Part shown: positions 1-11,782 of the stretch, piece after piece
How positions within the stretch are numbered: position 1 is the stretch's first letter
Layout: each line of letters starts with the position of its first letter
From: Auricularia sp. M13
Lineage: Eukaryota > Basidiomycota > Agaricomycetes > Auriculariales > Auriculariaceae
Reading direction: 5' to 3'
NCBI GenBank assembly: GCA_037042915.1
Contig: CM073200.1
Coordinates: 620,001 to 684,000, forward strand
DNA: 64,000 nucleotides
Translations under genes and position numbers: made by a program
The notes under the pieces: generated by a model
The model's database searches: none
The model's input: only the letters and a program-made list of their open reading frames with translations
Told to the model about the DNA's origin: nothing

Positions 1-701
1 TCGCGATGCGGAACCGGACGCAAGACGTGTTTCGGTCAACTCCGTCGCTTTGACTGCCACCGCCATGGTGAACTGCAAGCTGTTTTGTGGACCGGTGAAT
101 CTTTGAAGGAGCGTCAGGGTTATGCGGAGATCCCTTGAGGGGCATTCTTGGTAGGCTGAAAGGTCTTCCAATAATGTACTAAGCCGTCGACGCCCAACAG
201 TGGCTTTTTTGTCGTCACCGCGATTATCCGTGCTGGAACGTCGGGCGCGGCTAGGTGATCCCGTGTGCGTTTCATCATAGACGCAGCTAACGTTTCGGCC
301 GTCGGGGCAGCGCTAGGGTTGGCGCGCGGTTACTCCTGATCTCTGCTGGGTCAGCGATCGATAAACTGCTCGATATTTACGCTGCTCTGAGGCCGCATAA
401 ACCTACCATTCAGCTCTTGCAACTTGCAGATATCCAGTCCTCTTCGATGTCTAAGCACCGTGACCGCAAGTGTAGCGCTGTCTGCCTCGGCGCATCCCGT
501 TGCCATGCTTGGACTCAGCCACGAACGAGATCACTGGCATCAGCGCTCCTTTTGCAATGATGACCGCAATGGCGATGCACTGAATCGTATAAAAGCACTG
601 GACGTGATGTTGAGCCCGGACCCCACTTCAGCTTCAACTTCGAGCTTTTTGCTTCGTTCTTATTCTTCGCGCACCTTTTCGCTTCAACTGTCTGCACAAC
701 C
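1..701. other. Gene-free left edge and upstream region
   Basis: I see no convincing coding signal here. The short open frames on both strands have no recognisable product and no splice-supported extension. The right part is the presumptive promoter and 5' leader of the secreted protein gene that starts at 702. Confidence 0.6.
588..595 (+). promoter_or_regulatory. TATA box of the secreted protein gene
   Basis: A TATAAAAG match lies about 110 bases before the ATG at 702, followed by a pyrimidine-rich stretch typical of fungal transcription start regions. It is placed by sequence match only. Confidence 0.5.
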
Positions 702-1361
702 ATGATCTTCACACTGCTCTCCGCCGCCGCCATGGCTGCTGTAGCTAAGGCGCAGCTCGCGCCGTCCGGCAGCGTCTCCGTGACGCCGCACGACATGTAC
801 TCGAGCTCGATCGGCGCGCTCGGCTGCAAGCTGAACACCAACCGCATCGCGTACTGGCCCGCGGTCCCTGGCTGCGACAACCTGTGCATCAAGCTCACGT
901 ACCAGGACCGCACTCTCAACGTCCTGCACGTTGACACGTCCGGCGGCGCGTACGACATCAGCTACGACGCGTGGAACTACCTCGGCTTCGGCGTCGACGC
1001 GCAGACGCAGCCGTGGCAGGGCGGAGGCATCCAGATGGACTACGAGATCGTCGGCATGGACCAATGCGCCGACATCCTCGCGCCGGCGAACGGCAAGCTC
1101 GGCCTGACCGCCGCGAACAGCATGAACTACGTCGCCGCGTGCTTCGGCCAGCCCGACAGCTGGGTCGCCAAGAACTACCAGCTCTACAACATCCTCAACC
1201 CGGTCTGCACTTGGGGTTTCGATGAGGAGTGCACTGTCGACCTCGCGGCCGGCCAGAACCAGCCCACGTGCCCTAACATTCTTGGCCTGACGGCCCCGCT
1301 CACCACCGCCCCGGTGTACAACATCCAGTACGGCACCGGCCAGCTGGTGTTGGCGCAGTAG
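702..1361 (+). CDS. Secreted cysteine-containing DPBB/barwin-like protein
   Basis: Single-exon gene for 219 residues. The N-terminus is a clear signal peptide (hydrophobic MIFTLLSAAAMAAV, then an A-K-A cleavage site before QLAPSG), so the product is secreted. The mature part begins with an S-V-S-V-T-P-H-D stretch, then a GCKLNTNRIAYWP block and a GGAYDISYDAWNYL block. These resemble a conserved family of fungal secreted proteins often related to RlpA/expansin-type double-psi beta-barrels. Several Cys residues (in GCK, GCDNLC, QCAD, ACF, VCTW, ECT, TCP) could form disulfides. No catalytic function can be assigned. Similar proteins are abundant at fungal surfaces. The start is fixed by the signal peptide and the TATA box about 110 bases upstream. 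It converges on the PNGase A gene, with about 175 bases between stop codons. Confidence 0.75.
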   Translation: MIFTLLSAAAMAAVAKAQLAPSGSVSVTPHDMYSSSIGALGCKLNTNRIAYWPAVPGCDNLCIKLTYQDRTLNVLHVDTSGGAYDISYDAWNYLGFGVDAQTQPWQGGGIQMDYEIVGMDQCADILAPANGKLGLTAANSMNYVAACFGQPDSWVAKNYQLYNILNPVCTWGFDEECTVDLAAGQNQPTCPNILGLTAPLTTAPVYNIQYGTGQLVLAQ

Positions 1362-1535
1362 GGTCTCGGCGGCGAGAGCGATGCTACCATCATGGTATCC
1401 CGTTGTGCAACTTTGTTGACTGTAACGGTGTTATTTTTTAACTTATATTTTGCAATCTGAACCAGTCCTCTTGATATGTTGTCCTGCCCTTCAGCTCCTT
1501 GGTCGCGAATGTATTGGATCTGGAGCTCAAACGCT

Positions 1536-3961
1536 CTATACACTTCTTCGGAATCCTGCGCCTCCGTTTGGACCAGAGATCTGCCATCTCGGCAAGGCAG
1601 GGAGACGGGCGGCGAGGGAGCCCCAGACGGTGTCGCGGACCCAACCGTCGTTCTTCGCTGCGAGCGAACGGAAACAGGATCCTGCACCTCCCTCGGTTGT
1701 GAAAGCAAATGTCATGTCGGTTGCCCCGGAGCCGTTGATTGCGTGGCGAAGAACAGGCCAGTCGTCCATGTTGATCTAGTCGATGGTCGGATAGATGAGC
1801 AAACACCCCAGAGCACAAGCAGATGCTTTATAAGACGCTCACCCAGCCTTTGGCGTGCTGTTCACTGTGGATGAGCGCGTATGGCTCAAAAGGCGAGTTG
1901 AATGCGCGAGTATGGGTCTGGTTGATGCTGGATCCATAACCGCCTTGAACGTTCCAGAGTTTAGAGGAAGGGCGACTGAGACTAGGCTGTTCCGCACTCA
2001 CCAAATTGCTGCGTGTACAGCGAGTAGTTGCTGAACATCGAGATAGGATATTCGAATGCATCCCTGAGATACACTACGCCATCCTGGCTGCTGGAAGTCG
2101 TTCCCGTTGTCGTTTGATCTACCCACTGGAGAATCGAGCGTTTTATCAGTCATTACGAGTTTGAGCAGGCCGCCAAAAAAAAGACTCGCCTGGATCCAGC
2201 CTTGGTCCGCGTATCTCGCAGAATTCGTGTAGGACAAATCCTGCCGCGCGACGACGCGGCGCGCTCGTCCGCCGATGTTGAGAACGCTCTCGATAAGGAT
2301 ATTGCGCGATGCAGTGACCTTGGTCCACACCGTCTCATTTCCGGCACTCGCCCCGCCGGTAGTTCGCAGTTGCAGAGCCCCGACATAGTGCTTGACCAGT
2401 TTACCGGTCGTCCGCCCCTTGCCAAGCGTCGCGTGGACGCTGCCGCTCACGTACCAGTTGCTATTGATACTGGGAGGGTCGATACCTTGTCCCTGAACGC
2501 GCAAAGTGATGTTGTTCGCGCCGGTGCTCGAGTTAGACTCGGGGAGCAGCACGGGGAGGAAGGGTGTGATGTCTACGACGTAGTGAGGCTGATCGTATGT
2601 GCCATATGCCGTGAGCGGCCGCCAGTTAGACGGGGTAACGCCGCCTGCATAGAGTCATCAGTACGTGGGTGTCTGAGGGGGTAGAAGACCCAGCGCGGGC
2701 GACTGACCCGTGTAAATCACAGGGAAGGGCCACACCACTCCAGCTAGCATGCCGTCTACGAGTACTTGTACCTCACGGAACGGTCCTTTGGGAGTGACAG
2801 TGTCTGGGAAATAGGACACGAACTCATCCGGAGTGTCTGTGACCACAGGCCTCAGCCATACCAAACTCGAAATGCAGCTGTCTGGCTCACTTGAGTACCA
2901 GAACTCCTCCGCCGAGTTGCCACTGCAGTAGACTTCGACCAGGGCCTGAACTGTATTTTCAGGGAGTGAAATACTGATCGTCGCCCCTGCGTCGTCTGAG
3001 ATAGCAAAGAAATTGGGTAACGTCGGCGAGAGGCTGGAAAGAGGCAAAATCAAATCTGCAGTCTTTGGCGTCGGAAAGCCGACGCTCGGGGCGTGGAACG
3101 TCGCTGAGATGGTGACTGAACCCAATGTCAGAGTCATTTAGCCATGGCGATAGCGATTCCCACCCTCGAATGCCGCATCCAGAAGACTTGACATGGACGC
3201 GTGAGTAACATGGTCATGAGAGTACAAAACTCATAGCACTCACATGCTGTTGTCGATTATGTTGCTGAAATCCATCATGAGATCGTTAGGTTTCGCAAAC
3301 AGCGCCGTGTAGTGCGTCACGTCCTTGATCCTGTAAGAAGCGTGAATCCCTGTGAATCTAGCGAGGGCGTGAGAACGCGGTACGTCGTCCATATTGTGCC
3401 CGTCTTCGTGGGCTCCGCGCTGGAGCTTCGCCAGACTGACGACGTGGAACGTCAGCACCCACGCTCCGCCTAATCGCAAATCGTACTTTCTACGTGGCCT
3501 AAATATATTTCCTATCGACGATGAGCTTGCAGCCCCTTAAGCAACTTTATGCGAGGCTGACATACCGCCAGACGATCGTACTGCGTTCCGATGGCATAAA
3601 CTGTCAGGTTCATCGTGACGGCCGCCCACTTTCCTATTGTGCCGCACGCTGCAGCCTGTGGCGGTTGGTATTGGACGACTGCAGGTGCGTTGTACGAGCC
3701 AACGCCAAACTCGTGCTCGAGCAGCTTGACGGTGCAGCTGGTGCCGCGGGTTGGAACGACCGTCGGCGCGTGTACTTGAACGCTATATAGCGGGGCCACA
3801 GTCTTGTCGTCAGTCATGAGCGGTACGCGTGGCTGCAGGGTATCAGCCTGAGGCGCATTTGCGAGCCCATCGAGCAACGGTGCGAGCTCGGCGGCTGGAA
3901 CTTGGGCTACCGCGCAAATCGCGCTCAGGCAGAGGGCTAGCGCAGGCTTGAGCGCGTACAT
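1536..3961 (-). CDS. Peptide-N4-(N-acetyl-beta-glucosaminyl)asparagine amidase A (PNGase A) like secreted protein
   Basis: Multi-exon gene read right to left. The start at 3961 gives a signal peptide (MYALKPALALCLSAICAVAQ). It is followed by family landmarks in order: PTRGTSCTVKLLEHEFG near 3740, GKWAAVTMNLTVYAIGTQYDR near 3600, IKDVTHYTALFAKP near 3310, EEFWYSSEP near 2890, GPFREVQVLVDGMLAGV near 2760, NWRPLTAYGTYDQPHYVVDITPFLP across an intron near 2640-2560, and NSNWYVSGSVHATLG near 2450. PNGase A enzymes remove N-linked glycans from glycopeptides; this one would act outside the cell. The last exons (about 2060-1840 and 1769-1536) are less conserved and their limits are approximate. Near 3437 the reading frame appears to shift inside the motif that normally reads F-x-x-V-E-x-W-R, so this copy may be broken or the base call wrong there. 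Confidence 0.8.
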
Positions 3962-4370
3962 GATGGACTGAAGCAAGCCACCGTGACCTCCACGAGCACC
4001 TGCATCGCGAAGCTTCAGGTGATCTGGAAAAGCTCCCGGACCGTGTCTACTCCGTTCGTTATCTGATTAGTGATGCAAAAATATTGCTTTCCATTTCAAA
4101 TGGCGGGTTTTGCACAGTTAGAGCCACAATATTCCTGTATGAACGGAGTGTGCGCCGTGAAGCACGTCGCATGACTTGAGCGATAGTTATTCGGGGGCCT
4201 GGGCAGCGAGCTGCGGAGGTCTTTGTCCAGGCAATAGGACAGTACAAGAGAGCACACGCGGGGCCTGAGATTCCAAGATGTTTGTGATAGACTTGACGAA
4301 CAGCTGACTCGCGCTTGTGCGAGGAATAAGCAACAAGAATAATGTGATTCGGAGAATTTCAACGTACAGC
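3962..4370. other. Intergenic region upstream of PNGase A gene
   Basis: About 400 AT-richer bases between the start of the PNGase A gene and the stop of the flavin reductase-domain gene, both on the minus strand. I see no gene in it; it presumably holds the PNGase A promoter. Confidence 0.55.
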
Positions 4371-4982
4371 TCAGGGCTTGTTGTATGGAGACCCGGCAAC
4401 GACAGGACCTTGAATCGTAGTGTAGCCGCGCTTATAATAGACGAGGGGCAACGCGGTTCCGCTGCCGTGTTCGACGCGATCCACGCGAGCAATGAACAGC
4501 ATCGAGGCGCCGTCCTCCTCGCCCAAAAGCATCGTCCCTTCGACGACACAGTTCAAGGAACCAAGTACGCCGGTAAATACTGGCATGCCCTCGGTGTCAA
4601 ACGTATAATTCAGGTCGCTCCATGGATCTGGATGCAGGTCCGGGCGCGCAAAGGCTTCGGCGATGTTGGCCTGGTGAGCTGCGAGTAGGTTCACAGAAAG
4701 CGGCGTTCCTGGATCTTGTATGCAGCTCACGAGCCTCGAGGGTGTGCGCATGGAGAACGAGACGAACGGCGACGGCTGCATGGCGACGGAGGTGAACGAC
4801 GAGACGGTAGCGCCATGGTATGTCTGCTGGCCGTCTGCAGAAAACTTGCAGGTAATAATGGCAACGGGCTGAGCTGTTTTTCGAAGCAGAGCGCGCAGTG
4901 GCTCGGTATCTGGTGGCGGTTTATATCTGGTCGATATTCGACGAGAAAGCGGACGCAGAGTAACCGGAGGAAGTCTGAGCAT
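4371..4982 (-). CDS. Flavin reductase-like domain protein (FMN-binding split barrel)
   Basis: Uninterrupted 203-residue frame. The N-terminus (MLRLPPVTLRPLSRRISTRY) is basic, Ser/Thr-rich and free of acidic residues, which suggests a mitochondrial presequence. From about residue 35 it follows the flavin-reductase-like split-barrel pattern: PVAIITC, then HGATVSSFTSVAMQPSPFVSFSM (the segment that contacts FMN), SVNLLAAHQANIAEAFA, and NCVVEGTMLLGEEDGASMLFIARV. Family members bind FMN and reduce it with NAD(P)H, or serve a partner oxygenase; the specific substrate is not visible. The start is the first ATG of the frame at 4982. An upstream in-frame GTG exists but is unlikely in a fungus. Confidence 0.85.
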   Translation of the reverse strand: MLRLPPVTLRPLSRRISTRYKPPPDTEPLRALLRKTAQPVAIITCKFSADGQQTYHGATVSSFTSVAMQPSPFVSFSMRTPSRLVSCIQDPGTPLSVNLLAAHQANIAEAFARPDLHPDPWSDLNYTFDTEGMPVFTGVLGSLNCVVEGTMLLGEEDGASMLFIARVDRVEHGSGTALPLVYYKRGYTTIQGPVVAGSPYNKP

Positions 4983-6124
4983 TAGAGTCGGCACAAGCCG
5001 GAATAGGCTTGTCCTCTTACTTTTCTCTTGTCGTGTTCACTACCACTGGCTTGCCCCTGTTCACAGCGCTGCCTTGGGTCTACGTGCGCCAGTTTGGTAG
5101 CCGAGTACCCAAGACTGCGTGCGAGCAATGGCACTCTACAATCAACATAAATCGTCAACAAGCTTTCACTTCAACCCTCAACCCTTCTCAATCCGGCTGC
5201 TGGTCCCCAACTCGGCTATCTCAACACTCTTGCTCCGTTTGTGGTTGTGGTTGTGGTCCTGATGCGCATTCTGCAGGACGATCTCTTGTCATGGCTGTCC
5301 TGGACATGTATCCGGTCGTTGGGATCCCTTCCGCCTGTACCCTCTTATCTTCCATCGCGTTTGGCGTGTCCCATGGAGCTACTGCGGTGACCGATCCGTC
5401 CAAGCGTCTCCGTTCTGTTCCATTCGGTTGGTCTGCTGGAAGGCGCAGCAGGGGACAATGACGACAGTCTACAGGCGGGTTTGCTTTCCGCCGGTGTTGT
5501 ATCCGAAGCTCAGACGCACCTGACGGATTATCAACGCGGGAAAGCACTCCGGAGAGGCGCTGGCTATTTCTGGGACACTCAGCATGACAACAAGCACAGA
5601 CGGGCTCGATTATGCCGTCTAGCCCTGTGATGATATCCAATGCGCTTCGTACTTTTAGGAAGACGTCGAGACGCACCAACTTTACTTTTCCGTTTTCCGA
5701 TTTTCTGGGTTTCCTTCTTCGAATTACCTATACTTCGCAGAGCGGTCTGGAGGCGGTCAGGGACGTGTGTGTGGCGACGAAGCACCAGCGTGTCGTTGTT
5801 GGATCCGTTTGTTTTGCGGGCATATCTGCGGTTGCTGTGGTGTTCGCGTCACGGAATGATCGCGAGCTAATCCCACGCAAGTCGGTCCGACATCCCTTCA
5901 CAGCTCTGTGACTGTCTCTGTGACCATTCCATTCTAGAAAAGCGCACCCTCGAGCGGCTCCCTTCGTTCAGACTCCCCAGCTGCAACATGCCGCCTCTCC
6001 AGCGAACCCTACACAGAACGAGCACCCCCGCGTCGCCTCAGCGCAATGTCGAGCTTCAGATCAGGCTGGTAACGCTCCTTCGTGTTGTCGTCTGCTCATA
6101 CCGTGTCGCGCCAGGTATCGCACG
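4983..6124. other. Long divergent intergenic region
   Basis: About 1.1 kb between the minus-strand flavin reductase-domain gene and the plus-strand ATPase gene, so it should carry both promoters. Open frames here are short and not family-like, and I see no RNA gene. The last 150 bases before 6125 are CT-rich, as in fungal core promoters. Confidence 0.55.
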
Positions 6125-9100
6125 ATGTCTCTTCGGCTTGACGAGTCGCCCCGCGACAAAGGGTTTCAGTCGCCGCTGGATCCCGCCGCAGCTCTTCGCA
6201 CCATAAATGCCCATTTACTCTCTCCGGCCGACATCTGTACCCTGTTCGTCCGGCGCACTGGGCTGCTCTCGGACCTGCTGACACTGCTCACCAGCTACTC
6301 GACGCACACGGAGCGCGGTCTCGACCCGGAGACCGTGGCGAGGAAAACTGGTCAGGCAAAGAACAAGATTACACCCCCACCGACGCAGTACTGGCGGAAG
6401 GCCGCTACTTATGTCTTCGGAGGGTCGGTGATGCCTTGCTCGCACATTCAGGCGCTGACAAACCATCGAAGTTTTAACTCTCTCATGTGGCTGGCATTCG
6501 TCCTCACGCTTCTCTCATATCGACCGCTCGGAGGCGACCATCCACCGATATTCAACCTCGGCGTCGCGGTGCTTCTGGTGAGCTCTAAATTCCCCTCTCC
6601 TCTGTTGGATTGCGCGCCGACAAGCATAGGCCATCGTCATCATCGTCTCATCGACCTTCTACGCACTGGTCGACTGGAACGCCTCTCGCATTATGAAAGC
6701 CATTACCGGCCTCGTCGCCTCAGAAACTGTCGTCATCAGGGACATGCAACGCCAGACAATCCCCGCGGAGGACATCGTCGTGGGCGACCTCGTCGAGCTC
6801 ACCATCGGTCAGCGCTGCGCAGCCGATATGCGGCTCGTCAGCGTTTCCTCGGACTGCAAGTTCGATCGGTCTCTGCTCACTGGAGAAAGGCAAGCTACCA
6901 TTCTCGAGCGCCGTCATCGGCCGGCGTCTCACTCTGTGCCAGCGATCCTGTGCCTGCTACTGTGGAGCCTACCTCTGAAAACGCGCTCGAGACCAAAAAC
7001 CTGGCGTTGATGTCGACCTTCCTTGTCACGGTACGTTCATCTGCGCCAGTGCGGATGAGGATCGTGACTCGCGGCTGGGAACAGGGCTCTTGCAAAGGCA
7101 TCGTCTTCCAGATCGGAGACAATAGCGTCATGGGCCGGCTCGTCCGCCTCTCGTCGAGAACGAAGATGAAGATGACCACCATCCAGCGCGAGCTCTGGTA
7201 CTTCACCCGCATCATCTCTATTCTCGCCTTGAGCGTCTTTTGCTTGGGCCTTATCATCTGGGCGGCCTGGCTGAGAACGAGTTATCCTGGCTTCGAGACT
7301 GCAAGCGGGGCCATCGTTAACTCCATCGGTTGTCTGACGGCGTTCGTCCCTCAGGTGAATAAATCACTCGTCGTGTGAATCGCGGTTTGCTAATAGACTT
7401 ATAGGGATTGCCTGTTTGCGTCGCGCTTTCACTTACCATCGTAGCGAAACGCATGGCAAAACGCAATGTGTTGGTGAAGAATCTAGCTACGCTTGAGTTA
7501 TGTGGATTCACTACAGTAGTCTGCCCTGCTCATCCACTTGGCAGACTCTCGGCTGCATGTCCGTTCTCTGCTCTGACAAGACGGGTACGCTTACCGAGGG
7601 GAAAATGGTATGTGACCTGAGTACACTTTTGCGTTTCAAAGCTTTATTCACGTTTCTCAGGCCGTTCAGAATGTTGCACTTGCCGACGCCAGCGTCTCAG
7701 TTGAGACGGACGCGGAGAAGCCGCCGATTGAGACGTCGGGCGGGCTCTCTGCGGTCCAGGCGGTCGCGCGGCTCTGCAATGGCGCGAAGTTCAATGGCCC
7801 CGAGGAGGCAGCTGTCGCTGACCGCGCCATCATCGGCGACGCAACCGACTCGGCCATCCTTCGCTTCGCCGAAAGTTTGCCAAACGTCCGCGAGTTGGTT
7901 GACCGCAACAAGACTGTCTTCGAGATTCCGTTCAACTCCAAGAACAAGTGGATGGTCAGCATCGTTCACGGCGAGGAGCACACGATGTTCGTCAAGGGCG
8001 CCCCGGACCGACTTTTCGATGCTTGCACTAGCGCCGTGGCTGCGGACGGGTCTATCGTGCCGTTTGACCGCGCACACTTCCAAGCTGTTCAGGACGCCTG
8101 GGCCAACGAAGGGCAACGCGTGCTTGCGTTATGCCGGCGCTCTCTTCCTGGGACGAAGCTCGATCTCCTGCCTCTCAACGTGCTCGAAGAACAGATCATG
8201 GAGAGCGGCTTCGAGGACCTCACGCTGGTTGGGTTGCTGGGCCTCCGCGATCCACCGCGTCCGGACGTCAAGAACGCCGTTCACGTCATTCGCAAGGCTC
8301 ACGTCAACGTGTTCATGGTGACGGGAGATTACATGGCTACGGCGATTGGCATTGCGAGACAGGTCAGCTTTTTAACGAGCTCGCTTTATTTTCCATGCTG
8401 AAGAGACTGGCAATAGGTCGGCATAATAACCAACGAGCGCGTTCACACGATACAAGACATGCGCACAATGTCAAATAAGGCGGAGGACGACTCCAAGCAG
8501 GACGTAAAACTCGTTGACGACGGGGTCTTATCACTCGCCGTTGAAGGCTCTGAGATCGAGGCGCTCACGCCGTCGGACTGGGACGCCATCATTGGCCGTT
8601 ACTCGGAGATCGTCTTTGCACGGACTACACCGGAGCAGAAATTACGCATCGTCGAGGAAACAAAGAGCAGACGGGATAATACGGTGGCTGTGACAGGTGA
8701 GGTTCACGCTCGTCCCCAAGTGTAAAGCTGAGCCATTGCAGGTGACGGTGTCAACGACGCTCCTGCGCTGCAGGCTGCTGATATTGGCGTTGCGATGGGT
8801 GCCGGCAGCGATGTTGCAAAGGACGCAGCGGCGATCATCCTGCTCAACAACGACTTCGCGTCTATTCCCGTCGCCATCGAGAACGGCCGCCTCGTTTTCG
8901 ACAACCTCAAGAAAGTGATCCTGTATCTCCTCCCAGCGGGGTCGTACACAGAGTTTATGGCAGTGTGCGCCACTTCTCTATATATGACTTTACACACACC
9001 ACTCACGCGCGCTCTCAGCTTGTCGAATATATTCTTTGGCATGCAATTGCCGATGAGCTCCTACCTACAAGGTACGTGGGCCTCGTCTTGGCTTCGTACG

Positions 9101-9981
9101 ATGTCCTGTTGCTTAATCAGTCGCAGTCTGCTTCTGCATTCTGAATGATGTTGTCATGTCCATCTCTCTCATGTATGAGAAGCCTGAGTCAGGTCTGTGG
9201 TCATTTTCTGCTGCGCTACATCTTTCGTGACATACGAGCTCTTAAGATCTCATGTTGCGACCTCCTCGCAACGCTCGCAGAGACAGACTTACCGACTGGC
9301 GCTTCTTCGCTTTCGTCTACCTCTTCATCGGCGCAATGATGTGGCCGACGGCGATGGGCATGTGGTTCTTCTGGTTCCAGGTGCGGTTGGAGTTGTCGCC
9401 TTGAACCGTTCTAACGCAAAGTCGCGTGCGCGTAGAGGAATGGCTTCGGCTTCCACGACCTCATATTCGCCTATGATAAATGGCAAGATGGGTACAAAGG
9501 ACGCTCCGCCGCAGAACTCGCAACACTCGTCAGCGTCGGCCAGTGTATCTAGTAAGGCATTCTCGCTTTTAGTCACTATGGCTTTATCTCACAATCACTG
9601 CTTCAGCTATGTAACGATCGTCTTCATGCAGTACGGTGGACTCCTTGCCGTGCGCAACCGCCGTGTCTCGATTCTGCAGTCCAACCCGCTCTGGGGGCCG
9701 CGCCGTAACATTGCCATCCCGTTCGGCATGATGGGCACGGCCGTCGTCGCTGTCATCAACTTGTATGGACCTGGCCTGCAGAAGGTTTTTGGGACTGCGC
9801 CGATTCCAGGCATGTTCTGGGGCCTGCCGTTTGCTTTTGCTGTGGGACTGCTGGCCGTCGACGAGGCGAGGAAACTGGCTGTTAGGACGTGGCCGAAGGT
9901 AACGCCTGCTGCTCTCCGCATTTCTATCTGTGTTTGACTTACCTTCATTCTCAGTCATTCATTGCGAAGATGGCTTGGTAG
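6125..9981 (+). CDS. P2-type cation-transporting ATPase (Na+/K+-ATPase alpha-like), copy 1
   Basis: Multi-exon gene for a plasma-membrane-type P-ATPase of roughly 1,000 residues. Landmarks in order: N-terminal cation-ATPase segment ([17 protein letters not shown]), actuator-domain LLTGES motif (about 6875, split by an intron), TM4 motif [13 protein letters not shown] (7350-7430), phosphorylation site CSDKTGTLT (7569-7595, Asp acceptor), nucleotide-domain KGAPDRLF (about 7995), VTGDYMATA (about 8320), hinge [20 protein letters not shown] (8741-8800), and several hydrophobic C-terminal helices ending in SFIAKMAW. Catalytic motifs are intact. The block [22 protein letters not shown] strongly resembles animal Na,K-ATPase, so it fits the fungal P2C-like pumps or the related ACU alkali-cation uptake group. 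The ion is not decidable from sequence. Short introns occur throughout. A near-identical gene lies inverted at 20159-24020. Confidence 0.9.
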
Positions 9982-10219
9982 AATATTTACAGTTCAAGGT
10001 GTTCTTCGTAATTCGCTTCCTCCTGCACCCTGTACAGCATCATACGCGATGCCTGCCATGTTAACACTCCGACATTCAATTAGCAAGAGCTCTTATAAAA
10101 ATACATAGCAAGCGACTCGCGAGAGTTGTGCCCTGTTGGGCGATTAGATTAGATTATCTCGGGCCGGTAATTCCCTGTCGGAGCCAGAACCGTGTAGCAG
10201 CCCTCTTCCGCGAACCGTC

Positions 10220-11586
10220 ATGTCGCTCCGAAAAAGGTCAATGCTAATCGCAGTACCCGTGTTTATATTGCTCATTTTCTGCAATTAGCAAACTTGACCT
10301 GCTTGTACGAGTACGGTACTCGAATCCATTGCCGCCGCCCCCGTTTCCGCCAAAACTCTTGACAATCCCGACGAGCCCCGCACGTTATGCCCAACCCTCG
10401 TTTACCGATGCATTGGCTGCGGAAACGCCATTACCAATGGTCGTAGACTCTGACTTGGGCATGCCACTTGATCTTGGTCATTGGGAATGTCTCTGGCACA
10501 ACGACGGCGACTTGGCGGACTTGAACCCATCCGACCAAAACATACCTGAACCCGATCCACGCGATGCATTTCTGCTAGGTGATATCTTATCAACGCTACC
10601 TGACGGCCAGCCGAATGGAACCCACGCCAACGGTGGCCCGGTTACCGCTTCGTCGCTGCCGGACGCGCCTGGGACTCCAAGCACTCCCGCGGCCGTGTCC
10701 TGGCTGCGCAAGACGGAGTATCTGTCGCGCGAGACGACGAAGAGCAGGCAGTTTGCGTGGATCCAGGGCCAGCACGAGGACGACGAGGTCGTCGACATCT
10801 CGCGCGAGGCGCAGATACGCGATATCGAGGCGACGTTCGAGCTGCCGGACGTCGCGACGCTAACGCACCCGACCAAGCCCGGGATGACCGCCGTCGCGGT
10901 CTACGATGCTCTTCCCGACGCGGAGCTGTGGCCGAACGCCTACGACCTGTTCAAGTTCGCCGAGCGGCCGGGCGACGGCACGTCCGACGCGCGCCTCGAC
11001 TGCGCCGTGCTGCGGCCCATGGAATCCGACGGCGACCACTTCCTCGCGTACTACCTCACCAAGGACGACGAGAGCAGCGAGAAGCTCAAGGCGCGCCGCC
11101 GTGGCCAGCTCGGCGAGCCCGACGAGCTCGCGACGGACAAGACGCCCACGCAGTTCCATTTCGTGCGCGACTACGAAACCGTGAAGATTGAGCAAGATGT
11201 GCCGAACGAGTTTTTACTCGTCCTCGACGACGGCGACCTCCCGCCCGCGCACGTCGGCGGCGCCGTGGCCACGCGGCCGCGCGGCGCGTACTACAAAAAC
11301 ATTGAGCGCAAGATCACCCTCAAGAAGAAGCGCATCAACGTTCGTGATTTTCGTGTCCATTAATTTTTCGAATGCTCATCCTTCGGCACAGAAATACGAT
11401 GTGGCCTACACCGACAAGTGGGATATCATTACGCTGTCGAACGCACAGATGAACGAGGACGAGCTGAAAGAGCGCCGGGCCGCGTTGGCTCAGGTTCAAG
11501 ACCCCGAGTGGTGGTTCAGAGAAACAGAGGAGCGCGTGCAGGATGTTATGGCAGATATCATGGAGGGCGACGTGGACGATTTGTGA
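10220..11586 (+). CDS. PAF1: RNA polymerase II-associated factor 1 (Paf1 complex subunit)
   Basis: Three exons (10220-10236, 10289-11339, 11392-11586) give 420 residues. A 17-base first exon supplies MSLRK and splices into SKLDLLVRVRYSNPLPPPPFPPKL, the signature N-terminus of Paf1. It continues with FTDALAAETPLPMVVDSDLGMPLDLGHWECLW, then YLSRET, FVRDYETVKIE and an acidic C-terminus rich in Glu and Asp. Paf1 is the scaffold of the nuclear PAF complex, which travels with RNA polymerase II and supports elongation and histone H2B ubiquitylation/H3 methylation. Both introns fit GT-AG and the reading phases join exactly. It sits 238 bases after the ATPase stop and about 200 bases before the SFH5 start, all on the same strand. 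The inverted ATPase copy has no Paf1 beside it. Confidence 0.92.
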
Positions 11587-11782
11587 GGCCCGTCTATCTA
11601 TGGCGGCCATGTATGAATAGATTTCTTCCTGCATTGTAGTATAGAATGTCCAGGTGTCATTGACCGGCCAAAAGCTGCTCAGGAAGGACATGGAACGGAA
11701 CGGAATCTTCTGTCAATTTGATGACGGGAAAGTGCGAAAAATCTTATCTGATCCTTCCGCACCTTGACCTCACTCCGTCCTC

